Origin: Ypsolopha sequella
Taxonomy: Eukaryota; Arthropoda; Insecta; Lepidoptera; Ypsolophidae
Direction of reading: 5' to 3'
Assembly: GCA_934047225.1 (NCBI GenBank)
Contig: OW204011.1
Span: 18,426,339 to 18,490,338, forward strand
DNA: 64,000 nt
The number at the start of each line of letters is the position of its first letter. Position 1 is the first letter of the stretch. Below, in pieces: positions 43,066 through 54,012 of this stretch. The notes beneath the pieces are model-generated. The model was not told the DNA's origin. It saw only the letters and a program-made list of their open reading frames with translations, and searched no databases. Made by a program: the position numbers and the translations under genes.

Positions 43066-43564
43066 ATTTAAAATTACGGCATGACAAGCAAAACTACTAA
43101 ATTAAATCATTTAAGTTGAATGTAAAAACTTTTGTTCAAAAACTTACAGAATTGTGCGCAGTTAGGTATGTTACCGCTTAGCATTATGTAGGTCACGCTG
43201 ACGTCGGTTGAAACGTGCTGTGGTGGTCATTGGTCATCGGACTCGAACAGGCTTCCAGCTGCTCCTTATTTGACCCGTACTATGTATCTGCCGGCGCCCT
43301 GCATGTCCTTCGATCTCCTATTAGGCTTGAGCATATCTCCCGGCACCCGGCACCAACCTTTTCTTATGCACGATTCTTCTATAATATTGTCTGCTGTACA
43401 CGAAGTACCAAGTTTCTTTCTTGATTTTTCTTCTTAAAATTGATGCTGTTTTTCTGGTCTTCTGATCTTCTGGTATTGTAGTATTTTCGTTCCTTGGTGT
43501 TGATAAGTCATCTTCTTTTTGCCTTCGCTCCTTCAATTATTAATCAGAAAATCTTCACAGGTAA

Positions 43565-43580
43565 CTGGTATGGGTCGCCA
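43565..43580 (-). promoter_or_regulatory. Gypsy-1 primer-binding site
   Basis: Minus strand TGGCGACCCATACCAG directly after the 5' LTR. Many Gypsy-group elements have sites beginning TGGCGACC. I could not assign the tRNA. Confidence 0.75.
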
Positions 43581-43824
43581 TCAAATATCAGGATTCGTTA
43601 AGGGTCTGTAGTGTAGAAGTCTGGAGTGGTGATTGAAACACAGACGTTAAGTTGACATGTTTAATGGTCAACTGCCAAAATAGAGTGCCCCCGAAAACTG
43701 TACAATATTCTTTAATATAATTACTTATTGCTAAATAAGCAGTATGCGTCGCAATGTTGCAGTCAGTAGCGGCATGTCGCAGTAATGCTATAAAACAATG
43801 TGTATACGTAATTACTATACTTCA
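43581..43824 (-). repeat. Gypsy-1 5' LTR
   Basis: 244 bp, apparently identical to the 3' LTR; holds the promoter of the element. Confidence 0.93.
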
Positions 43825-44010
43825 AATGAGCTGAATGTGTATGTGATGAGTGAATGTGTGAGTGGAAATGAGCTGAGTGTGTATGTGATGAGTGTGTGTG
43901 AATGAAAATGAGCTGAGTGTGTATGTGCTGATTGAATGTGTGAGTGAAAATGAGCTGAGTGTGTATGTGCTGATTGAATGTGTGATGAGTGTGACTATAT
44001 GTGAAAATGA
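43825..44010 (-). repeat. BEL-B minisatellite, part 2
   Basis: Continuation of the GAGTG/TGAGCTGA array across the Gypsy-1 insertion. Confidence 0.85.
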
Positions 44011-45270
44011 GTTATTAAAACTTGAGCGCTACCAACTCCAACGTGCGGATAGCTTGTAACTTGCGCGGGCCGAAGTAACAAAAACTATGTTCAAACGGAA
44101 CACGGAAAATAAACACGACAGAGAAGAAAAAAAAAAAAAAAAAAATTTTTTTTTTAAACAACCTGTATATGAGCTGATAAACCAACGTGGAACACCCTAT
44201 ATGTGTACCATAAACAATAAGAGCAGAGATGAGATGAAAAAAACAAATTGTTTACTATATTTGTGCTATATATATACCCGGTTAAAACAGCAGACAATAA
44301 CACGAGATTACCGTAACATTAAATATCAAAAAGGGCTGATCAACTTGTTCACCAAAATGTCATGACAGTATATTTACAACAAAACATCAGTCGTCGAAAA
44401 TTCTATTTATAGAATAAAATACGTACCTACTTCGTTGGGTGTGTAAACAAACAAAGAATGTATTTACCTGGCCGAAATCGGATCTAAATGAGCGGACAAT
44501 CCAATGGTGCAAATCAAGCTTTGGTAACGTAATAACTTATGTATACGTGGGTTTTACGTATGTGCGTAACTTACGTAAATGCACGAAATAAAGCAAATTT
44601 ATACTCGCACCGAAAAAATATCTCGCAAAATACGTGGGTAGATTTAACTTTTCGGGCGATACAAAACTTGTAACACGTTATGAAACTTAAAATGTGAACT
44701 ATTTACGAGCAGAGTTGAATCACTTCGAGAACATTTGAAAAGATTGGGTCGGGAGTTACATGTAAAAAATGGTACCTAACAGTATTGAGCAAAATGCTGA
44801 CTTTGAGTTTAATTAATTTTACGTATGGGGTTTATAAGGGCTGATAATTAATCCCGGGGAGTGACGGGGGGGGTTTAATAAAGAAATATAGTGGACTGTA
44901 ACAAAAAATTGGGCTGAATGGATAACCAATTCCAGAACACAAGATAAGGTGTCAAATTAATACCCGGCACCGGGTCTATAAAATTTTGTTATTTGTTTAA
45001 ACAAAATGGGTGATCCAAAAGGATATAATTATATTATCTGAGCTGAATAATAATAACAAACGGGATGAAAGTGAGTTTATTCTGTGCCGGTTCTATACCG
45101 ATAAATGGAATGTTCTAGGCGGCGGCGGTTCTAATTACCTACCCGCAATAGGTATTCGAGACCACAAAATATTTTTTGCCGGGAAAGGGGGCAAAATATG
45201 TAACCGGGTGAAAATGGACTGTAGTAAATAGAGGGGGGCTGGTTCTAACGGTTCGAAGGGCCAAAATTCG
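44011..45270 (-). other. BEL-B non-coding leader
   Basis: Between the minisatellite and the PBS. It holds an A19/T10 homopolymer pair (44,127-44,155) with a counterpart in BEL-D near 33,898-33,917, and blocks shared with the BEL-D leader, for example around 44,820-45,230 versus 32,740-33,240. Short open frames have no domain. It is non-coding, probably with packaging signals. Confidence 0.7.
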
Positions 45271-45288
45271 ATCCGGCTCGAAGGACCA
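45271..45288 (-). promoter_or_regulatory. BEL-B primer-binding site (tRNA-Tyr)
   Basis: The plus strand reads ATCCGGCTCGAAGGACCA, which from memory equals the 3' end of insect tRNA-Tyr plus CCA. The site is the complement, three bases inside the 5' LTR. Confidence 0.85.
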
Positions 45289-45291
45289 ATA

Positions 45292-45763
45292 TGTAACCGC
45301 TGGCTACAGGAATGCAGGGCTGATGGGATTTGAGGATATGACACAGGAGAAGAAAACATTGTGGGTGAACTAACCTGTTTTGGATGGGCTGGTATGTGCT
45401 GCGTGGCGTCTCTTCTTGGTGGGCTGATGGAGCTGGCGCCTTGGACAGGAATGTGCAGAATGTCTTGGTTGGAGTAATGTACACAGCACTGGTATGAACA
45501 CAACACTGTTAGGTATGAGAGGTTTTGGTTGTGGCGGCGCGAATGTGTGCACACGGGTTGTTTGGACAATGTCTAGCGCGGAAGAAAGATTGAGCCAACG
45601 CGCGGGTTGGCGCCAGCTCGCGAGTGCGCAGACGTGCGCCTCGGGAGGCTTGTCGAGCCGAACAGAGCGAGCGAGCGGCGCTCAGCGCGCGACTCGATTC
45701 TGTCGCGAGTTACTTTCTGCGCATGCGCTGAAATGCGCATACCGTCACGCTTTGGCGTGAACA
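45292..45763 (-). repeat. BEL-B 5' LTR
   Basis: 472 bp; differs from the 3' LTR at only a few positions, for example near 45,356 and 45,409. GAGCA follows at 45,764-45,768. Confidence 0.95.
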
Positions 45764-45768
45764 GAGCA

Positions 45769-46601
45769 ATCGTACAATAATATAGTTAAGGCCATTAACA
45801 AGAAAATGTGTTTGGTAGCTCATAGAGAGAAATCTACGCCAAAAATGGAGTTGCCAGCCTTTAGTGGTAACTTTCATCAATGGACATCATTTAATGATCT
45901 CTTTACTGAGACAATACACAGCAATCCGTCGCTATCAAGTGTGCAAAAAATGCAGTTCCTCAAAAGGAAGCTAAGAGGTGAAGCTGAGAGGCTTGTACAA
46001 CACCTGCCGATCGGTTCGGATAATTATCACACCTGTTGGGAGATTTTGAACAACAGGTATAACAACAATAAAAAGATCTTTACGTCCCATATCAGTATTT
46101 TGATGAGTATTCCCGCTCTTCAGCAACAATGTTTTAGTAATATCCAGAAAATACACGACACGACCCTCGAATCATTGAATGCGATCAAGAATTTAGAGGT
46201 CGATATAAGCAACTGGGACCCTTTATTAGTGCATATTCTGTCGCAAAAACTTGACGCTGAAACGCATAATGAGTACGTGTTATCCTTAAAGCAGCCAAGA
46301 GAGCTGCCCTCTTTAAAATAATTCCTAGAATTCCTTGAAAACAAGTTCACTGCCTTAGAAATATTAAGGAAAAAGCAGGAAAATCCGCCGGCAAAATCAA
46401 GTTATAACAATAATTATTCTCAACCTAAAGTTAATAACATCAAGAAACCTACTTTTTTCAAGCAAACATACGTATCAAACAATAAAACGTCCGGTAATAC
46501 ATATAATGTTGCGAAATTCGAGTGTCCGGTATGTGGAAATCATGAACACGGGCTGTACTATTGCCCAAAATTTCTAGAAATGCCGCCACAAATGAAAAGA
46601 C
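45769..46601 (+). pseudogene. BEL-C gag, C-terminal part
   Basis: Continues gag after the BEL-B insertion. The conserved core ELPAFSGNFHQWTSF lies near 45,848, followed by LRGEAERLVQHL and a region matching BEL-E gag. A stop at 46,318-46,320 interrupts an otherwise open frame that goes on to a zinc-knuckle segment (CPVCGNHEHGLYYC). At 46,602 CR1-A copy 2 is inserted; the next zinc-knuckle residues appear at 50,763. Confidence 0.88.
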
Positions 46602-46859
46602 GTTCAAATTCAAATTCAAATTCAAATAGTTTATTTTGCAAAGCAGGTATAGATATATACACTTTTTACACGTCAAATTTAATCTAATAAAGAAAATATA
46701 TGTAATAAAATAATAAATGTACATGAACTAAATTAAAGGTTTATTTAATTTATGTAGCAATATATTTACGATTAAAATGATAGGTAAAATATATATTATA
46801 CAAGGTAAAATCCAATCAGCCGCCCGAACCCACACCGGAGACCTGGCCAGGGACCAGGA

Positions 46860-47011
46860 GCCGCATTTCCGAATCGCTCGTTCCCAACCCACGCGCGAAA
46901 GCACATACCCATCCCACGTTGCACACCAGAACTTGTCATTTGCAAGATGAGACAGGCATACACTTCCGCACGCGAACCGAACCCGAACGACCCAAAAATA
47001 CGGCCCCAGGA
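46860..47011 (-). repeat. 152-bp extra segment in the CR1-A 3' UTR
   Basis: Lies between two copies of CCAGGA (46,854-46,859 and 47,006-47,011). Copies 1 and 3 have one CCAGGA and no segment. Either a deletion between short repeats in their ancestor or an insertion here. Confidence 0.85.
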
Positions 47012-47409
47012 ACAAGGTTCAATGATCACCAACCGAGCCCCCAGCACGAATCCAGGCGGCCGACCAAATCCCATCCTATATACTACATACTAATAGGTTA
47101 CATATATAAATACATGCCTACCTCCGCCCATTCAATTAGTCTTGCTAAGAAGAAGGGCAAGAAACTTAGCAAGATCATGTCTTTTTTTTCAACATAAAAC
47201 TTATGCTATACAATATATGACTTATATCTACTTTAACCAAGGGATAAGAAAATACAAGACAGCAGGAATTCAGGTTAATGAAAGAAAGAAAAACATATAT
47301 ATCTTTGTCTACCTGTCTCATATAGTCCTTTTCCTTTTACAGTCTGTAATCAATTAATGTTTACACATTAGAGGAATCATAAGTTAGGAAATTATACTAT
47401 TTAATTAAA

Positions 47410-50312
47410 TTATAACTTACTATCATTATCACTGTAACACCATGCTTCACCATCATCCAAATATTCATTTATTTTATAATATGCCTTTTTCAATAGGCCC
47501 TGCTTAATATACAGTTTAAACTTATTCTCTGACAAAGTAAGGACCTCCTTTGGAAGTTTATTGTAAAATCTTATACCATGTCCTACAAAAGAGGTACTCA
47601 CCTTAGCGAGTCTGATTTTTGGAAAAGCCAGTTTATGCTTATTTCTGGTTTCCTTACAATGTTGCTTACCAAGCCTTGGGAAAGACTCAACATTTTTTCT
47701 GACATATCTAAGGACTTGGTTAATATATTCACAAGGAACCGTTAATATATTAATTTCTTTGAACTTTTCTCTTAATGAATCCCGGTGCTTCATATTATAA
47801 ATAGCCCGAATTGCTCTCTTCTGCAAAACAAAGACTGCGTCTGTATCCGCGGCTCTACCCCATAACAGCATGCCGTATGACATAATGCTGTGAAAGTAAC
47901 TAAAATTGACTAGTCTAGCAGTATCTACATCAGTAATTTGTCTTATGCGTCTAACAGCGTATGCGGCCGAACTAAGTCTACCACATAGGGCTTCTATGTG
48001 GGGACCCCACTGAAGACGAGAGTCTACCGTAATGCCTAAAAACTTAGTTTCGTTAACTAACTCCAGCTTGGACCCCTGCAAAAGCAAATTACCATCCACT
48101 TGAATTACATTTGGCAACGTAAATTTTATACACTTTGTCTTTTTTGCGTTTAAAACTAAATTATTTACAGTAAACCAATCAAGCACCAGTGATAAAGTTG
48201 TATTCGCGCCGTCAAGGATATCTTTACGTCTATTAACTTTAAAAATAAGTGACGTGTCGTCTGCGAATAATACTATCTTCGTTAAGTCTTTAACTAAATA
48301 TGGAAGGTCATTTATGTAAATTAAAAACAGCAAGGGCCCTAATATGGAACCCTGCGGGACACCCATTTTAACTAATGCTCCACTTGATTTTACCCCGTTA
48401 ATGTCTACCTTTTGAATACGATCACTAAGATATGACTTCAATAACGCCAAAGATTTGCCCCTCACTCCGTAGTGATCCAATTTACATAAGAGTGTTTCAT
48501 GATTAACGCAATCAAAGGCTTTCGAGAGGTCACAAAATACACCAAATGCATCTTGCTTTTCTTCCCAAGCATCAAAAATGTGCTTATCTAAAGCAACTCC
48601 TGCATCTGTGGTTGACATCCCTCTAGTGAATCCATATTGTTCACAGTGAAGCAACTTATTTAAATTAAAATGAAATAACAATTGATTAAAAACTATTTTT
48701 TCAAAAACCTTACTCAATACCGGTAAAACTGACACAGGTCTATAGTTTGAAGGGTCCCCGTTGTCGCCTGATTTAAAAAGGGGGATCAATTTACTAAACT
48801 TCATTAAGTCAGGAAAGATACCATCATCTACACATTTATTAAAAATTAATGCCAAATAAGGAGCTATTAAATCAATAACAGAACTTATAACTTTCACAGA
48901 TAGGCCCCATAAGTCCTCGGTTTTTTTCAAGCTAAGCGATTTAAATGCTTTAATTACAGTTAATGAATTAATATGTTTAAAAGCAAATACAGAAAGACAC
49001 TGAGATACGTGATCTATTAAAAGATCCTGCGCAAGCCCAGGGCTTGAATTTAAATCTTTAGTTGTAAAGGAAGGAATTTCAGTAAAGAATTGTTCAAAGG
49101 CATTCGCAACTTCTTTATCTCCTGTAACGACTTCATTCTTAACGTAACGTTACGTAACGACATCATACTTAACTTAAGTTCGTTATCTCGTTTCTTACTT
49201 TTCCCAGTTTCAGTATTTATAATGTTCCATACTGTTTTTACTTTGTTATCGGACCTTTTAAGTTTTTTATTCAAGTAGATACTTTTTGCTTTTAAACACA
49301 CCAATTTAAAGATGCGTGAGTAATTTTTCACGAATTCAGTAAATTTAACATTATTATTGTAGGACTTTATGTCGTATAATTCGTATAAATGATTTCTGCT
49401 TTTATAAATACCTGGTGTCGCCCAGTCACTGAAGGTGATTTTACTTTTGTTAGAAAGTTTTTGCATCTTAAACGTATTTTCGAACTCTTTGGAGACTATG
49501 TTGAAAAGGTCTGTAAAGAGAGCGTTTGGATCGTTTTGGAGAAGATTAAAATGTGCTAATTTAACTTCTAGATTTGCTTTGAAACAATCTACTTTGAGAG
49601 TTGTAATAGGTCTGCAAAAGACTTTTTTGGGCAATTGTTTTACGCTTTGTTTAATGGTTATAGTTTGGCCACTGTGATCGGACTGCAAGCGGTTGATTAC
49701 TTTATTGTCTGAATATTCACAATCATAGAATATATTGTCGAGGCATGACGCAGTATCCCGAGTAATTCGAGTAGGTTCTAAGAACACATTAGACAAATTA
49801 AATGATTTGAATAAATGTAATAATTTTGAGCGCATAATCGATTTTTCTAGTAAATCTACGTTAAAATCTCCACATATAATAACTTTTTTCTTTGTATCAA
49901 ATAATAATTTTAAAACCTCTTCCATTGCTTTTTCAAAAATGTTGTAATCTTGTCCTGAGGGTCGGTAAACACAGAGAATAATATATGTACTCATTTCTAT
50001 GCAAGCTAATTCTAGTTGATGTTCTACACAAAGTTTTACAATGTCTTTTCTTTCCTTTGCTTTTATACTATTTTTTACAAGAATCATGGAGCCACCTTTT
50101 TGTATTTTTAATCTATTGTAGCAACTAAGAACACTAAAATTATTAACATTAAACTGCATATTATGTTCATGTAGATGATGTTCGGTTACACACAAAATAT
50201 CTGTTTTTGATTCCTCTAAGAACAACTCGATTGAAAGTATTTTGCCGAGAAAGCCGCCTTGTATGTTTTGATGTACCAGCTTTAATACAGGCGGCTCTCC
50301 CATTGTCTTCAA
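47410..50312 (-). pseudogene. CR1-A ORF2: AP endonuclease and RT, frame broken
   Basis: From 50,312 the endonuclease reads HQNIQGG, CVTEHHL, IICGDFNVDL, CLDNIF and SDHSGQ, all expected catalytic blocks. The linker leads to a rearranged patch at about 49,138-49,170, where an ACGTAACGTTACG palindrome replaces a few bases of copy 1 and shifts the frame. RT then continues with [34 protein letters not shown] and FADDTSLIF to a stop at 47,410. Apart from that patch little is wrong, so the copy died recently or at insertion. Confidence 0.9.
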
Positions 50313-50336
50313 TTCTAAAAATAATTTTTTTTCAAT

Positions 50337-50757
50337 TTAGTTAGTACTTGTACTAACCGTGTCAATAGGGACAAAATTATGTAAATAATTAACATTACAA
50401 ATACCATCAATTATAACTGGTATTGGAAAATTTCCTGTTACACTCTTTGTAACAGATTCACTACCTTCTAAAATGCATGCTAACTTAGTAGCTAATTGTT
50501 TTTTATAATAATTTGCAAGGTACAAAGTACCTTCTGTCAAAAAAAAATCACGAATGTAGATATTCGTATCTAAGTAGTGCACTTTGTCACTGTGTCCAGC
50601 TGAGAAGTTGTGCATGCACATATTCAAATTATATAAAGTAGTTTTTTGTGACCCTGTTAGTAATTCTGAATAAGGGAATTCACAAATGATGATTTTTTTA
50701 ACACTAAGTTGTAACATTAGCTCGAGATATTTTATAATATACGTACGATTACGAGCA
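50337..50757 (-). pseudogene. CR1-A ORF1 C-terminal part (esterase domain)
   Basis: About 140 codons of ORF1 with a pattern typical of the esterase domain: a hydrophobic strand (KKIIICEFPYSE), helices and a C-terminal extension. It stops at 50,337, about 25 bp before the ORF2 start. The N-terminal PHD half is cut off at 50,757 where BEL-C sequence starts; the open frame continues briefly into it. The similarity to CR1-B ORF1 is at fold level, not strong in sequence. Confidence 0.65.
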
Positions 50758-52346
50758 AAAATTTGTGCCAAAACTGTCTGTATGACCATCAAGGTAAAGC
50801 ATGTTTTTCTGTAAGAAAATGCCGAGAATGTAATTCCAATCATAACACTTTATCACACGATGAATTTAGCAACAAGACACTTTTTGCATCGACATCAAGA
50901 AATGCCACGCCTGGCGGCGGGGGCAGCGGCAGCACGGGCGTGAACTCTGCGAGGTCAGAACAGGTATATGGTACACACGTGTCATTACAGAAAGATTTTT
51001 CCAGAAGTTTTGTTATCAACCGCTATGGTCAAAGTGCAAGCTCATGATGGGTCATTTCATAAAATACGCTCGTTGGTCGATATGGGTTCAATGACAACAA
51101 TAATTTCAGAAAAAGCAGCCTAAACTTTGGGTTTACCGCGGCGACAGTGCCGCAGCGTTATATCAGGCATTGGTGATAAGAAAAGCGCTTGTAAAGGCAT
51201 GGTTACACTACAATGTAGTTCTAATCAAGGAGAATTTTCGTTTGAAACAGATGCAATAATCATGAATACGTTAGTAAAAAATTTACCAAGTTCTACTTTC
51301 GATAAACCAATTTGACCATTTTTACAAAACATTCATTTGGTGGACCCTAATTTCCATGTTAGTAGTGCTGTCGATTTACTACTGGGTGCCGATGTATATT
51401 GCAAGATAATTTTATCTGGGATCCGTAGAGCCAGCCCCAGCGTACCTATAGCTCAGAAAACACGCTTAGGTTGGATTTTGAGTGGCAATGTGAATAATAC
51501 TTTACAATGCAATGTCACATTAAATAACCTCCATGAATTTGAACAATTTTGGCGAATCGAGGATATCTCTCACCAATCAAGTATGTCGTCAGGAGATGAG
51601 CAAGTTATCAAGTATTACAAGGAAAGAACAAAAAGGCGCCCCGACGGAAGATACGAAGTTCGCCTTCCTCTAAAATCAAGTATTGAGGAAGAATTGGGAA
51701 CGTCTAAAAACAAAGCTATAGCCCAATTTCGACAGTTGGAGCAAAAGTTTAACAAGCAATCAATTATAGCAAGTGAATATAAACATTTTGTACACGAATA
51801 CTTATCATTGTGTCACATGACACCAGCATATGAGAACCAAACACCCGAGTATTATTTGCCTCACCATTGCGTGCTTCGTGAAGAGTCGGACACTTCACGT
51901 CTTCGTGTAGTATTCAATGGATCCCAAACAACAACAAAAAAAAACGGTTCTTCAGGTAAAAGCTTAAACCAATTAATGGAGGGTGGTCCTAATTTACAAC
52001 AAGACTTACAGAACCTCATAATCAAGTGGAGGCAATATAAATACGGATACACGGCAGATAATGAAAAAATGTTTAGACAAGTATGGATCAACAAGGAAGA
52101 CCAAAAATATCAAAAAATAATTTGGCGGGACTCCCCATCAGACTTTCGGCAGGAGTTTCAACTCACAACGGTCACGTACGGCACAAAGGCTGCACCCTTT
52201 CTCGCAATGATGACTTTACGGCAGTTAGCAAGCGATGAGAGAATGAACTATCAAGAGAGTTTGGCACCAAATGTCATTGAAACATCTTTCTATATGGATG
52301 ACCTGGTTCACAGTAGTCATTTAATTGAGTCAGCAAAAAGACTTAT
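50758..52346 (+). pseudogene. BEL-C zinc knuckles, protease and RT (first part)
   Basis: Starts with Cys-rich knuckles (CQNCLYDH, CRECNSNHNTL), then, after a frameshift near 51,020, a protease segment with LVDMGSMTTI. Stops lie at about 51,121 and 51,313. An open stretch from 51,337 covers the region before RT and the RT palm, including FYMDDLVHS with the catalytic Asp pair. At 52,347 the 1.67-kb DNA element interrupts the gene, which resumes at 54,013. Domain order is standard for BEL. Confidence 0.88.
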
Positions 52347-53186
52347 CGACCCTTCGGGGTTCAAATGTTGTAAAAGCCATTTTGGCCAAACTCGACTTTT
52401 AATGCCATCTTACTTAGTTTTTTGCGCTCTATCGATCTGTATACTTAGAATTTTGATAATCTAATAAAAATGTCTTTTACTACTCGAAAAATTATGCAGT
52501 CTAAATACTAATTTTGTAAAAAAATGCTGTATAAGACGTTGAAATTCATAATTAAATGTGGTAAAATCAATGTTTCTTTCTACATGGCTGATACCACATT
52601 TTCATACAAACACAAAAAAGCTATTGAGGATTCATTCAGAAACATTTGTCGTAAAAGCCAAACATTTCTTACCTTGGCTATGGAGCAAAGATTGATGTAA
52701 TGATTATTAAAATTGTTACTCATAAGTCATATAGAACTGGATTTGCTGTTTTTCTATTAATAAAACACTGACGTAGTGGTTATTTAAAGTTGATAGCTTT
52801 AGCAATGGAACTGCCGATTTTCTATGAAGCAAATATTCTTTTAGTAACTACAAAAATGTTACTTATAGGAATAAATCTGCCGTTTTCCTGTTAAATAAAT
52901 GCATTTAGTCATTTTTTAAATTGTTACCATAGTATAGTACCGAATTTGCTGTTTTTCTATTGAGAAAAGACTGATGTAGTGATTAGTAAAAGTTGATAAC
53001 TATAGCATTAGATCTGCTGCTTTCCTATGAAGCAAAGATTGATATACTGATTATTAAAATTGTTACTTATAAGTCCTATAAGACTGTTTCTGCTGTTTTC
53101 CTATTTAGAAAAGACTGATGATTAATTCTGCTGTTTTCCTATGTAGCAAATAATTTTTGTTTAAGTGATAATAATAGTACATTACG

Positions 53187-53296
53187 ATACGAGAGCGATG
53201 AAACGTTTTCTGACGAGTGTGAGTTTGCGGCACGAGCCGAAGGCGAGTGCTGCAATCACACGAGTCGAGAAAAAGTTTCTCGCACGAGTTTCGTAT
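53187..53296. repeat. Long imperfect hairpin in the DNA element
   Basis: ATACGA at the left pairs with TCGTAT at the right, with extended pairing between (for example GACGAGTGTGA with TCACACGAGTC, and GCGGCACGAGCC with a mirrored segment), giving a stem of about 50 bp. It is GC-rich in an AT-rich element. Confidence 0.7.
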
Positions 53297-53328
53297 AATT
53301 TTTTATAGGACAAGTGCGGAAAATGCCG

Positions 53329-53357
53329 ACTTTACGCACGCGCAGCATGCGTAAAGT
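53329..53357. repeat. 10-bp perfect hairpin
   Basis: ACTTTACGCA and TGCGTAAAGT pair around a 9-base GC-rich loop. A further TTTTACGCAC lies just downstream. Confidence 0.75.
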
Positions 53358-54012
53358 GGTCATTTTACGCACGGTGTGCTATAAAAATTGTTACTTATAG
53401 GACTGTATCTGCTGCATTCCTATTAAAAATACTTTATTATTATAAATTGTTTTTTTTTTGCTTCAATTCTGCGTGAGTTTCACTAATTGAAATAAAACGA
53501 CATTATATTTTACTTTAACTACTTCAAAGTTTGTGAGTTAATATTTTTGTTAATTTTGATGCATTTTTATTGCGGTTTCATTTAAATAGAACAGTGTAAT
53601 GATTGATTTTAAATGATTTTTATAAGCTTTTCAATGTTTCTACTTCAATATACTACAATGTGACATAACTAACCGTGTCATATACTACATAAAAAGGCTC
53701 GAAAAATTTGTACTCGTACAACGATACAACAAACCGTGCAGCTCCTTAGGTGACGATTTTTGTTTTAAAAGCCAGTCAAAATCATTTTTTTTGTAGTAAA
53801 AGCCATGCTAACTTCTAAACTAAGATAGCTACTGAATTTTAAGTTTCTGTCGATAGAAGAACTCAAAAAACTATGACTGAACGGCATAGACCACATTAAT
53901 GTAGCGATAAAAACAAAAAAGATAGAAAGGAAATAAATTTTTAAATTTTGTTTTTTGGCTCTCCTGAAAAATCGTGTTTTGGCTTTTACTACATTTGAAC
54001 CCCGAAGGGTCG

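Larger units (their letters stand above)
37854..43824 (-). mobile_element. Gypsy-1: complete, recent Gypsy/Ty3 element
   Basis: A 5,971-bp minus-strand element with two 244-bp LTRs that look identical. It has a primer-binding site next to the 5' LTR (right), a polypurine tract next to the 3' LTR (left), gag, and a pol with protease, RT, RNase H and integrase. It is nested in the BEL-B minisatellite; because the target is repetitive, no clear target duplication could be fixed. Gypsy-2 is an older relative. The gag has a stop at codon 5 of the expected start, so autonomy is doubtful. Confidence 0.93.
36424..45763 (-). mobile_element. BEL-B: non-autonomous BEL element carrying Gypsy-1
   Basis: Two 472-bp LTRs (36,424-36,895 and 45,292-45,763) differ at only a few bases. 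GAGCA flanks both ends (36,419-36,423; 45,764-45,768), a clean 5-bp duplication within BEL-C gag. The sense strand is minus, as shown by the integrase frame and by a PBS next to the right LTR. Without Gypsy-1 the interior is about 2.4 kb: leader, A/T homopolymer pair, minisatellite and a broken integrase end. Gag, protease and RT are absent. BEL-D has the same layout but a diverged LTR. Confidence 0.93.
46602..50757 (-). mobile_element. CR1-A copy 2: most complete CR1-A copy
   Basis: A minus-strand CR1 element in BEL-C gag. From its 5' end it holds the esterase part of ORF1, ORF2 (endonuclease, linker, RT), a 3' UTR and TTTGAA tail repeats at 46,602-46,628. It is 5' truncated in ORF1. Its 3' UTR has a 152-bp segment (46,860-47,011) that copies 1 and 3 lack. 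ORF2 is broken by a ~30-bp local rearrangement. Confidence 0.92.
52347..54012. mobile_element. Non-autonomous DNA transposon with 33-bp TIRs, TTAT TSD
   Basis: The termini are inverted repeats of about 33 bp with one mismatch, starting CGACCCTTCGGGGTTCAAAT. TTAT flanks both ends (52,343-52,346; 54,013-54,016), and the BEL-C frame reads across cleanly when the insert and one TTAT are removed. No transposase is encoded. The interior is AT-rich with degenerate repeats of TCTGCTGTTTTCCTAT (about 52,740-53,420) and two strong hairpins. The superfamily is not clear from the termini alone. Confidence 0.85.
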
